Below, piece after piece: positions 1 through 9,681 of a DNA stretch of 64,000 nucleotides. Made by a program: the position numbers and the translations under genes. The notes below the pieces were generated by a model. It was not told where the DNA came from. It made no database searches and saw nothing but the letters and a program-made list of their open reading frames with translations. The first letter of the stretch is position 1; every line of letters begins with the position of its first letter. This DNA comes from Agarophyton chilense (Eukaryota > Rhodophyta > Florideophyceae > Gracilariales > Gracilariaceae), in assembly GCA_030374765.1 (NCBI GenBank), contig JARGXX010000102.1:1-64000 (forward strand), written 5' to 3'.

Positions 1-22
1 TGTTGCGTTATATCTTTTCATC

Positions 23-402
23 ATGTCGCTCACTGCGCGTTGTGCGCATACTACACCTCGTGGGCAAACAACAGGTACACTACAAGGAACTTGAGCGTCT
101 TGAATAGGGTGGCGCGCCCTGCGATGGATGTCAGCAACCGAAACGGTACGCTTTGGCCCATAGCTTCTGGTGCGCACACGTCGTGCGTGGAAGCAATTAC
201 GGTCGCGTTCGGCTGTTCCAATCGCTTTGCTTTGCAAATCCCACAAAGAAAGAGGTGGACCGATCAATGTCTTGTTTTTGGTGAGCGCTTGAGCAATTAT
301 CTGTTGGTTGGTGCGTTCCAGTTGTACATGCCAAGGTACGACACCAACCAGGGCGAGAACGAAGGTCTGCCTATGGAGGCGCTGGCGGGAACACTGTGGT
401 AG
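23..402 (+). pseudogene. 126-codon ORF, unit 1 copy, frame interrupted
   Basis: This corresponds to the open 126-codon frame of units 2-4 but lacks one T in two homopolymers near the window edge (TATCTTTTCA and CACCTCG against one T more elsewhere). The open part resumes at about 40. The differences lie within the first 60 bases, so edge sequencing error is as likely as a real frameshift. No domain is recognised. Confidence 0.3.
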
Positions 403-1419
403 GGCTGGCTTCCCCTAACATGAACTAGGCACCGTAGTTGGCGCGACGGCAAACATCTGACCCAGCCTGAAAAACTCGACCATGAGCAAACCTAAACACT
501 AAATTCGAAACCAAAGAGATCACAAGCCTGACGGCGCTGGCTGAGTGTCTGACCTCTTCCGCTTGCGCTGCGAAGGTGCGAAGGTGCGAAGGGCAAGGCC
601 TAACCCTCCTTTGCAGTTGTGCAAAAAATCACACGCAGTCTTACACAATGAGCTCGCCCAGCGCGAGCTCGCAGAACGCAGCGTGTCTCTCACGTTGCAT
701 CTCACGTCGCATCTCACGTCGCATCTCACGCCGCATCTCACGCCGCATCTCACGCCGCATCTCACGCCGCATCTCACGTCGCATCTCACGTGTGTCTCTT
801 GCGTGTTTGCAGCTCGCGACACCTGCTTGTTTCTGGAAAATGAAGGTGACGTTTGACTCCCTGGAGCCCCAAACATGGGAGTAAGGGTTGCACAGAGGCG
901 TTCGATTCCGGTGGAGGAAGCTGTCCATTGATTGGCAGCGACAGCATTCATGCTCCGGGAGGCGATGGACAGCCCCCAACAGCTCGCGATTCCTGTTTCC
1001 GAAACAAGAGTGCGACAGTACGCAACCACTCGGCGGATGCAGCCGACTCAGCAGCGTTGCTGCTGAAAGAGCACTTTTCTCTGCTTTTGAAGCACTGAAG
1101 CTCGTCAGACCTGACAGCTCATGGTGGAGGGCGGGCCCGTCTGGAGCATGACTCTCGCTCATGTGAATTGCGTGTATGCGGGGTGCGCAACAGTTTTCTT
1201 GCAGCTGGAGAAAGCCGACAGCCTATTCTCACGCGTGGATCAACGTCAAGCTAGAGTTTCCGAAAAGAGCACCAACCATTTTCTTGCAGGTCGTGAGAAT
1301 GACAGATCGGCATGCATCACGGAGAGCAGTATACGGGAGAGTGCGCCTGACACTCGAATTCGACACGCACCAACGAGCATCTGCAGCTCGGCATTATCCA
1401 AACGGCGCCCGTGCTCTGG
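403..1419. other. Spacer between the 126-codon ORF and the pseudokinase promoter
   Basis: No convincing gene is seen. Both strands have open frames, but they overlap one another and cross the 12-bp repeat. The stretch is nearly identical in units 1-3 and contains the minisatellite at 698-793. Confidence 0.6.
698..793 (+). repeat. 12-bp minisatellite, 8 units
   Basis: There are eight head-to-tail copies of CATCTCACGYCG, with the last one diverging. Inner units read CACGCCG and outer units CACGTCG. Unit 2 has seven copies and unit 3 has eight, so it is a copy-number-variable tract. Confidence 0.95.
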
Positions 1420-1427
1420 TATAAATA
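1420..1427 (+). promoter_or_regulatory. TATA box of pseudokinase gene, unit 1
   Basis: TATAAATA lies 233 bp upstream of the preferred start codon at 1653 and about 100 bp upstream of an alternative in-frame ATG at 1521. It is conserved in units 2 and 3. A pyrimidine-rich stretch follows, consistent with a transcript leader. Confidence 0.6.
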
Positions 1428-1652
1428 TGCTGCTCAGACGTACAAGATCGCTGCTCACATCTTCTGGTCGCCCTTTCGGTTTGCACCCTCTCCATCACTG
1501 TTTACTACTTATCCACGTACTTGCTGCAACCATTGTGTCCTCCCTGTGCGAAACAAACTTATTTGTGCTTCCTTCGCATCTCTCCCGGCTTCTGTTGTAC
1601 TGGTCTTGTCCATTCTCACGGTAACCACAGCAACACATCAAGCTCGATCAAT

Positions 1653-3086
1653 ATGGTTGTTCCAGTGTTCGTCAAAAACCACAAAATTTACGACTGCCAT
1701 GGATGGATTCGAGTCCGCCATGCATTGTTATCGCATCGGAAATCGTGGTACATGAAACTGTTGGGCTCTACGCTCACTCTGCATGACTGCATAGACAAGT
1801 CTGTGGAGCTGGAGTACTCGGTGACCTCTTGCAAGATCATGGGTCATCTTGGGGGCAAGTCGTTTACCGTCAAGTTTTCGAGTGGCGCTGCACTTCGTAT
1901 TTACTGCGACTCAAAACCAAAGGCTGGTAGATGGAAGAGAGCCCTGCGGCGAGCTTCAGCGCTTGAATTCGAATACGAGTTTGTGTTGGGGAACGAAATC
2001 GAGCAAGACGGCAAAAGCTCGGTTTTCAACGCCGTTCACCGGGACAACAAAACCAAACACGCGGTGCAACGGATCTCCAAGGACCCTCTCCTCCGGAACT
2101 ACGCGGAACAAAACCGCTTCCTGGGCCGACAAATCTACGCCCTGCGAACACTGCGCCACCCCAATATTCTGTCGGCGTCTCACATCTTCAACGAAGACGA
2201 ACACGCCTACCTGGTTACCGCGCCGGTGAACGGAGACAGGCTTCGGGACGTGATCGCGCAAAATGGTGGGAACCTTCCTGAGGCAGCCGTTCGGCACGTT
2301 GCCAAGCAGCTTATTCCGGCTGTTGAGTATCTTCATCAGCGCGGTTTCGTTCATCGAAATATTACGACGGACACAATCTGGTGCGACCACTCTGATCAAA
2401 AGAAGCCCAAAGTAGTGTTATCCAACTTTGATTTGGTGCATTTCGTGGACGACGAGGAGGATCAGCGAATGCGCGACAGCGCGGGTGATGCTCGTTATCA
2501 CGCGCCAGAGATTGTGCAAGGGCAGGCATATAACGCCGCAGTGGACATGTTCTCGGTGGGTGTCTGTTTGTACCGCATGCTCAGCGGATCGTTTCCGTTT
2601 GCAATCGACCCGCATCGAAGGCACATAACCGTGGAGAACAGAAGGAACGGGCCTGCTTTCAGAGAAGAGTGCTGGAAGGACATCTCAACGGAAGCCAGGT
2701 CTTTCTTGAGTTCGCTTTTGGAGCGCTCTTGGGTGAATCGTGTGTCAGCAAGCGATGCAATCTACCACGACTGGTTTTCAGTTGAGCTACCAAATGATGT
2801 GCCGCCCGCTACAGCTTTCTCAAGCGATGGCGCCAAGGAAGCAGACACCCAGCGTACGGCTGTTTCTTCATTGTGCGGCGACAAGGTGCAGAAGATTGCG
2901 AGTATCGAAAAGCTCGCTGAAGAGAATGGTGTAACGCTCTCTCCATTTCTGCTGCGGTTCTTAAGCCCGATCTCGAGCGAGGTACCAATAAGTGAGAGGT
3001 CCCCTGTGGATGTGTTTGCGAGCAGTTTGAGGCAATACATGGGCAGCGCTAGCTTGTCTAGTAAATGCCGTCAGATAGAGAAATAG
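1653..3086 (+). CDS. PH-domain pseudokinase, unit 1 copy
   Basis: A 477-residue protein. Residues about 8-102 look like a pleckstrin-homology domain: HGWIRVR, then KSWYMKLLGSTLTLHD, ending in an amphipathic helix with RWKRAL. Residues about 108-376 look like a protein kinase fold (RTLRHPNIL, VEYLHQRGFVHRN, RYHAPEIV, VDMFSVGVCLYRML). The catalytic positions are replaced. The beta-3 Lys is Q139 (HAVQRI), the alpha-C Glu is probably Q160, HRD is HRN (N236), the catalytic-loop Lys and Asn are T238 and T241, and DFG is NFD (258-260). The APE motif is kept. PH domains bind phosphoinositides or proteins, so a membrane-tethered scaffold or allosteric partner is the likely role (inference). About 100 C-terminal residues have no recognised domain. 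The start at 1653 is preferred because it directly precedes the PH fold; an in-frame ATG at 1521 would add 44 residues. There is no intron inside the domains. Confidence 0.85.
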   Translation: MVVPVFVKNHKIYDCHGWIRVRHALLSHRKSWYMKLLGSTLTLHDCIDKSVELEYSVTSCKIMGHLGGKSFTVKFSSGAALRIYCDSKPKAGRWKRALRRASALEFEYEFVLGNEIEQDGKSSVFNAVHRDNKTKHAVQRISKDPLLRNYAEQNRFLGRQIYALRTLRHPNILSASHIFNEDEHAYLVTAPVNGDRLRDVIAQNGGNLPEAAVRHVAKQLIPAVEYLHQRGFVHRNITTDTIWCDHSDQKKPKVVLSNFDLVHFVDDEEDQRMRDSAGDARYHAPEIVQGQAYNAAVDMFSVGVCLYRMLSGSFPFAIDPHRRHITVENRRNGPAFREECWKDISTEARSFLSSLLERSWVNRVSASDAIYHDWFSVELPNDVPPATAFSSDGAKEADTQRTAVSSLCGDKVQKIASIEKLAEENGVTLSPFLLRFLSPISSEVPISERSPVDVFASSLRQYMGSASLSSKCRQIEK

Positions 3087-5196
3087 ATCACGTACACTCC
3101 GTAAGTAGATTAGATACAAAAAAGATCCCATTCAACTGGGAAAAAATTTATCTGGATATCACAAAGCTTTGAGAGTTTAGACACAGAATTTGGGCACATT
3201 TCTGGGGTCAACGCTTCCTCATATCATGTCAAAAATTCTCAGACCATAAAAAGTTGCTGTCAAGGTAGACATGCTGTCATGTCTAAGTGCTGTAACTCTA
3301 GACAATATGCGATGGAGCGAGGCCAAAAAGGTCATTGACAAAGTTTACAAGAATATATATATGGACACGATAGCTTCTTGGACTATAAGCTTCTTCTGGA
3401 AAGAAACAATTTGTGGAATGAAACAAATAGTGGAATGAAACAATACCTCTTTTGTCGCAGGAGCCATGAAATGGAGCTCAGCATGTCGCTGAGCTACGGT
3501 CCCACCGCATACTTGGAAGTCTTCAATCAGCTCTTTATCAAAGAGGTTCAACGATGTCCTGTGCGTCGATCACTTCAATCTAGATAGAAATCTCCTCATG
3601 CTATTAAAGCAATTTAGCAAATCCGGCACATCTTTGCTGGTCTTCTGCACCCACGTGAAAGCTTTTATACTTTTACTGTTCTCTGAGGACGTCGACTCAT
3701 CTGGTGGAGTAAATCTTGCTGTGCATCGAGCTTACAGTGATAGCGTACAAGAATCATATTTTTGAACCAGTCGGGACTAGAACTGGACACCCTGTATCTG
3801 GGTCTATGAATATTGCAACAACTGAGCAGATTTGGCGCATCGTTGCTTATCTTCTTGTACCTAGATCATATTTTGGACACATGCAATGTATGGATCTCAT
3901 CTCGAGATATTCGTTTGCGCATATTGGCCTTCCCCAAACCTTGATGAGGTAGTAATTGGATTTATGGACAGTTGGGTCATTTAGTTTTAGCACCCTCTTT
4001 TGATTAAATTGGACAAGTTTTTTCAATTGGCGAATTCAAGAAGTACGTGAAAGCATCATTTCCGTTCAAAGTAGTTACGGGACATAACGCGGGTGGTTAA
4101 AACCCAAGGGGACACAAGTACTAGACACGCTCTCGAAAATAACAGCCCGGAATAGGGCAAAGAAAAAAAGTCAAAGAAAGGCTGCAGGAAAAAAGAGTGT
4201 AATGGGTAGAGAGTGCAAATGAAAAAGTGACCAATATATATATATTTGACAAGCAGAGACAAATGTATAAATATGTCATGTAATAGAAAAAAGTGTCGGG
4301 GAACCTGATATCGCATACAAGACATCAGACGTCGGTATCTTTGTAATAAGAGCGTCTTGGTGCGCTTTGATGCTTACGGTGGCCTTTGCTTACCTGCATT
4401 TGGCGATGGCTCTGCACGTAAATTCTGCAGACCACACAGCGCGATAGATAAAATTTTGGAAATGGAGGATGACGCACACGATTTGAACATTCAGAAACGA
4501 CTGAAAGACAGTGAAGAGCGCGCGGGTCACTAAAAGACCGGAAAGAAGGTAAAATGTCGATGAAAGATGTGCTTTATTTTGTAGTGCTGACGGGTTCCAC
4601 TTCCGAATCGGAGCATTGCCCAATTGGATACTCACTCGCAAATACCGCAAAAGTAAGCACTTTATGCAGGGCAGATAAAAGTCAGTCCTTACACAAATTG
4701 CGAAAAGAACAATGAAAGTCATTCACTCTTGAACAAGTGACATATTGCCGTAGATTGTGAGCCTTACACCGTAGCAAGCAGTTCTGATATCAACAAGAGG
4801 TGCTTTACAGATCCATGTGAGTGACAGGTTTGCAGAAAAGAACGGCACATTCGCAGCAGAGAGAAACCCCAACTCCCAAGTGAAGAAAGAAAAAGTAGTT
4901 GGTGTCAAGAGAGGCCTAGTCTGTGCTAAGTAATGACTTTGGTCGAAAAATAGAAGGATAGTGAGATGCTTTAGTCGAGCTTAGTTTACCAGAATTGGTC
5001 GGAGCCGATCAAGGTTGGCCATATACAGACAATTTCGAGTTAGGCCGGCTCGAAAAATTCGCGCGGCTGCCGGTCCAAAACCGGCGAGCTTGTCCGTAAA
5101 TTTGCGCCATTCTCGACGCAAAACGCATTTGCGTTTCGTCTTGAATTTGTAACTCTAACTAAACCATTTTCTACAGCGCTCCGTCCAAATAATAGC

Positions 5197-5807
5197 ATTG
5201 TCGTACAATCACCTCTGGGGTCTGCTACTGTCTTGTCTTGGGAGCGTGTTGACGCTCAACCTTAGAAGGTACACGTGATAAACCTCGATGGTAATAGGGC
5301 ACCGTGAAAACCCGCAGGGGCAAACGGCGGGGCAACTAGCCTATACCGTGTAGGTGAACGATGGTAGGCATCGACGCGCGGTAAAACCTATGTGGTAGTT
5401 GAGAAACAATAAACCAAAAGGTATGGTTGTGACCCAAGTGGTGCCTGTCTTTATCAGAATAGGGTGAAGGAGGTGCAATTCCCTATATGCAGTGGAATGC
5501 ACTCTCATGATCACCCGGGAGGTGCCAGCAAGGAACGGTCTCTGATCTAGTGTCAGAGCCCTGGCCACAACTGGCTACAGTACCAGGTGGCCCCTCCACT
5601 ACTGTACTGAAATAAATATAATTACAATTACAATTACTAGCAACCACTCAACCAGAAGGTACATGTCAACACTACACGTGGCTGATAACACCTAGATGGT
5701 AGCTCGCCTGGAGCTGCGTGGCCGATGATCCCTCGCATCCATCACCTACAAGGTCAGTGTAGTATATCGACAACGTCAAAGGTCAAACCTTCTGCCACTA
5801 TACGACA
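5197..5807. mobile_element. 611-bp insertion with short inverted ends
   Basis: Present in unit 1 and absent at the same site of unit 2, which reads AATAATAGCTTCG. The ends read ATTGTCGTA and TACGACA, a short imperfect inverted pair. AGC is repeated on both sides (5194-5196 and 5808-5810), which suggests a 3-bp target duplication. This is compatible with a non-autonomous DNA transposon. No transposase frame is seen. Confidence 0.5.
5275..5640 (+). mobile_element. Possible LINE or SINE 3' fragment nested in the 611-bp insertion
   Basis: The stretch ends in a tail of ATTAC repeats (AATTACAATTACAATTAC) after CTGAAATAAATAT, as many LINE 3' ends do. Similar words flank it on the left (CTCAACCTTAGAAGGTACAC) and right (CTCAACCAGAAGGTACAT), which may be a diverged target duplication. 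No reverse transcriptase remains. The assignment is weak. Confidence 0.3.
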
Positions 5808-7300
5808 AGCTTCGTTACTATATTTCTTGAGTGCAACTGTAGACCTGGTGTGCATTGCTTACAGGAATATACAAGAAGCGTCGTGCGTTACACCAGTGCG
5901 TGTTAGACGTCTCACAGTATACAATCAAATTTTGGATTCAGATTTGCTCAGTCAAATCTGGTCTACATTCTAAAAATACCATGAAATCTACGCAAAGCAT
6001 GATTTGGATTGTATTTGTGCGATGTTTCGAAGCTAATGGTTTGTACTTCAACTCTACACTTGTTACACGAAAATACGTCTGTATATAAAATGATGTACGT
6101 TATGGTGGAATGATATCTGTGTTTGAATTAGCAAACGGTTCCACCAACTCCGTTGATTCGGCTTTCCAAGATTGAATTGTTGCCGCAAATGGTGTTGAAG
6201 AACCTGCAAAGATGCCAAATCGTCGTAAAGAAGCTCTCCGACTCCGAAATCTAAGGGTGTTTAAGGGTTATCTATTTCTGTTTGAAATCTGGTTGAATTC
6301 ACCCAGAACAAATAACTTAAAAAGAAAGCAATTGCTCAGTAGCTCAAAACATTTTTTGTTCCATTTTTAATGCACACCACTTCTCTATTACTTGAAAGTG
6401 ACTTTGTCAGTCGTCGGAATCTATTGAACACCTTTTTTCTGTATATCACAAGAAGTCCTTACTCTTTATGTGTACATGTTATTGATGAATTACAATAACT
6501 CTCTCAAAAGAAGGCTGGTTGTGTTCCAAACGATGACGTGACTAAGACAACATATGCTTGTTTCAGGCTTGCAAACGGGGTGACGATGAGTTTCAGACAT
6601 AGCTTTTGAAGTCAGAAACTGAACTTTGAGTCAAAACATCTGTTGTGAGGCACATATGCAATACCGTTTACCGATAGACTTGTGCACTTTGCATAAAAAC
6701 ACAAAAAACTTGAGATGAACTATGATGATGGTGACAAAGAATGCCAGGAATTGAGAAATGAAAACTGAGAAGTAGCAATTGCGATTTCTCTAAATGCTGG
6801 TACACTATCAAGTAGTGTGTCATATATGACGTTCAATACTGCCAGGCGGAGCGGTCACAAAGATGTTCGATCTTTTCCTCAAGAGAGTAAATCAGCAAAT
6901 GGAGATCCTAAAGCTAACAGCATAACATCAGTCGTCCAGCAATCTCAAGAAGTTTTGCATGAACTTTGAATCCGAATATGATACCCACACGGTGCTCGAA
7001 GCCCACGAATTACACACATCTTTGTCAGGTGTTGTAAGTGATCTACATATTTTCTCACATATAGCTTCGTATGCAACATATGGACGGCCCAAAAGCCCAG
7101 ACTGGCGTCCTTTCGTATAAATGGCTTGTCCTTTAAGACATCATAAGAAAAGCTTTGTTTTTGGTGGCCGACTACACACCCACCATTGGGACCTTCTCTA
7201 AAAGTCATTACTCATCTGCTAACCTTTTCCTTCCATACCGCCGATTTTCGGCCATGGCAGTAGGGAAAGATTTGCATTCTCGTCTTTTCTAAATTCCATC

Positions 7301-7897
7301 CAGTCTCAAACCTGCTAACGCCTTTTCTGGACTCAATAAGGTGACCGTTCATTTTTAATAGAGGTATTTGAAGCATTTTTTCGTGGTCAAACACGTGATT
7401 CCGTCTTCTTCTAACTTAAACCACAGTATTACAATTTCAGGTGTCCTCCATTCCTTAATGTTCCTTTTCAAATTTTCAAGCATGAGATTAGAAGACCCGA
7501 TCCTTATCTGAATACAAAATGACTATATTCAAGCTTTACCTACTTCTGGCTCAGTATTTAAAGCCGCAAACACGTCGATGTTATGTGATTTCCCACACCA
7601 AATTCTTTGAGTTCATTCAAAGTCTTTCTTTCTATGCACAAGAGCTTGATCAGAGACTTGTAAATTATATTGAAGATTCATACAACAAAACCTGTCCACC
7701 CCCGGATAGAAAAAAGAGATGACAAATATACTCTACCACATGTAACTTGTTTTTCAAGACTGCTCCCTTGTTGAAACTTTACGAAAAGATCAAATAGAGC
7801 GTGAAAACGTATCATGTCCCACAAACCTTTTGTACCCCTCTCTCGTCACTTTCTACTGGAGTTTGGAGCTCAAGAAGAAGTACATAGACATCATGAC
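7301..7897. other. AT-rich spacer, nothing recognised
   Basis: Present only in unit 1. A 67-codon open frame at 7519-7722 shows no recognisable domain. It is probably more of the decayed copia relic or another old insertion. Confidence 0.4.
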
Positions 7898-8066
7898 TGT
7901 AAGAGTAGGCTCTTACTAAACGTTAAATCACTTTTAATACTTTGAGCCTGGCTCTCCTCTTTGATTGAATCTTCTACCGGTTCTACCCTTATATACTCGT
8001 AGAAATAGTATTTGAATGTTTACACTTGGTTCGAACATTCTCTCGTGGGTATTTGTTCAATTACCA
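7898..8066 (-). mobile_element. Solo LTR of the Gypsy-B family, unit 1
   Basis: A 169-bp stretch closely similar to the LTR at 40843-41011. On the minus strand it starts TGGTAATTGAAC and ends CTCTTACA, with a TATATAAG box inside. No internal gypsy sequence is attached and no clear target duplication is seen. It is a fossil. Confidence 0.7.
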
Positions 8067-9294
8067 ATACGAAAGGTGGCCATGAAATATTTTTAATACA
8101 ATGACATATGTATAGAGTTGAACTTGGCGTACAGCGCACACCCACTAGCCTAAGTAGTGTTTGACATCATCAAAATTGATTTTACACTCTTATTTGACAT
8201 CCATCTTTTGATAATAGGGTCTTTAACTTCAGAAGGCATCAAAATTGCTTAAGGCGAAATCTGGTGCGAAATAAGTTACTTTGAATAATGATTTCGCTAT
8301 GGAATCTTTTCGTTCATCTCACACTCTACCACAGAACCAGAGGAAAATATTCAATAGGTCAAGCAGCCTTTATCTGCAGAGCAGAAAAGAAGCACCACAA
8401 TACTTTGGTCTACTTGGGTCACTTAGTTTTCCTTTTTCCTTCTTAAAGAAGCGTTCCACTCTTTTTGCGAACGTGTTTGTGTCAAAAGTATTTATCTGAA
8501 AGTGATAGCATCGGTCTCGTATCAAAACGTGTGCACTATAAGTTTTGTATTAAAGAACAATGTTTTTATCTCAGCTCTCTGATTTGGATGTCTCACTTAT
8601 TATTCAAGTGATCTAGAGCTATATACAATATAAGTTTTCTATCCATATAAAACTGCCGACATATGTATCAACAACACTAAGAGCATAAAAATAGAAATAA
8701 AACATGCAACTAACGCAACTCTTCAACATATTACATCATCAGTAGCGAAGGATCAAGTAGCCTCTGTTTTTCTTACTGCACGGACCTTGGGCAACCAACA
8801 GCTCACTTCGATACTATGCTATGAATAGACGATCGTTCCCGTACAAAATCCAATAAAGTCTCGCATAGAACGAGCTTGTATATATCAACCCTACAATAGG
8901 TTCCAATCTTGTGGTTTACTGAGATCGATACGCCATCCGACGCACAGCTCATTTCTTTTGAAACTGGGTGGAACCACGCTTTCTAGTGGTAGAAGCGCAT
9001 TTGGGTTGAGGTTGGCGGTTGCTAACACAACATGCTCCTGTGCAAGTCCTTTTCAGCTGAGATACGAACTCCCTATGCCCTTGCCGCTTCAGAGTCAAAC
9101 TATGACAATGTTTCGAAGCGTGAAGTGGTACTAGCTCCCCAAACCTTTCAATAGTTTTTATTGAGTTCCGAATAGGAGTAATGGCATCTATAATAGCAAC
9201 AGAAATCGATAACAAACATTTTTGGAAGTATTCGAGGATATCCAAATTCAATACAACGACGCTTTTATTTTCTACACGAGGAACTTTTGAAACA
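8067..9294. other. Conserved spacer right of the Gypsy-B LTR, unit 1
   Basis: AT-rich and shared with 41012-42067 plus 46825-46948 in unit 2 and with 53415-55014 in unit 3. Short open frames (for example 8281-8499 on plus and 8949-9314 on minus) have no recognisable domains. The last part is the flank into which Copia-1 and Copia-2 inserted. Confidence 0.5.
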
Positions 9295-9299
9295 CATGT

Positions 9300-9666
9300 T
9301 ATGAGAACGATCATTGATGTAAGTCGATCGTTTACAAATACGCCCGCTCAATGCTTTGTATTTGAATACTTAATTGTCGTTGCTATGAGTATGAGAACGA
9401 TCATTGATGGAAGTCGATCGTCTACAAATACGCCCGCTCAATGCTTTGTATTTGAACACTTAATTGTCGTTGCTATGAGTCATCATTCGTACCACATGGA
9501 AACCTCTTATATCATGTATTACGCCCGTTAATTATGTTGTAATGTACTCTATTTATACATCTATGTACCTCATGTTTGTAAACATCTGCGACCGCGGCGC
9601 CGCTATTGTGTACTCTGTCCTACACTGTGTGTACCTAGTTCTACACCGCAAGTCTAATCATTCTTA
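9300..9666 (+). repeat. Copia-1 5' LTR, unit 1
   Basis: The full LTR is 9390-9666 (277 bp, starting TATGAGAACG and ending ATTCTTA). A further 90-bp copy of its first part precedes it (9300-9389). The same duplication occurs in the unit 3 copy. Confidence 0.9.
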
Positions 9667-9681
9667 GTTATGGGCCCAGCG
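9667..9681 (+). promoter_or_regulatory. Copia-1 primer-binding site
   Basis: GTTATGGGCCCAGCG directly abuts the 5' LTR. It matches the internal initiator-Met tRNA fragment site of Drosophila copia (GGTTATGGGCCCAG, from memory). The gag ATG at 9670 lies inside it. Confidence 0.8.

Larger units (their letters stand above)
3110..7300 (+). mobile_element. Decayed Ty1/copia relic, unit 1
   Basis: This is a fossil beginning directly behind the pseudokinase. Translated pieces resemble the integrase of Copia-1 (around 3230-3950), then its integrase C-terminal part (around 6100-6250) and a linker (around 6700). It has very many breaks and no recognisable LTRs, so it is old and predates duplication of the unit, because unit 2 carries the same relic. 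It is AT-richer than the host gene and is interrupted by the insertion at 5197-5807. The right boundary is approximate. Confidence 0.65.

Noticed and set aside
698-793. Regular short repeat resembling a CRISPR array
   Set aside because: Units are head to tail without spacers, and the DNA is eukaryotic.
641-1162. 173-codon minus-strand frame with repeated REMR residues (and equivalents in units 2 and 3)
   Set aside because: The repeat residues are a by-product of the 12-bp minisatellite, whose length is a multiple of three. Frames stay open on both strands and no promoter fits.
8281-8499. 72-codon frame repeated at 41179-41393
   Set aside because: The unit 3 equivalent is shifted by an indel and no domain is recognisable. 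Conservation reflects recent unit duplication.
9181-9531. 116-codon frame over the Copia-1 left junction
   Set aside because: It is half host spacer and half LTR, and includes a duplicated peptide from the 90-bp LTR repeat.
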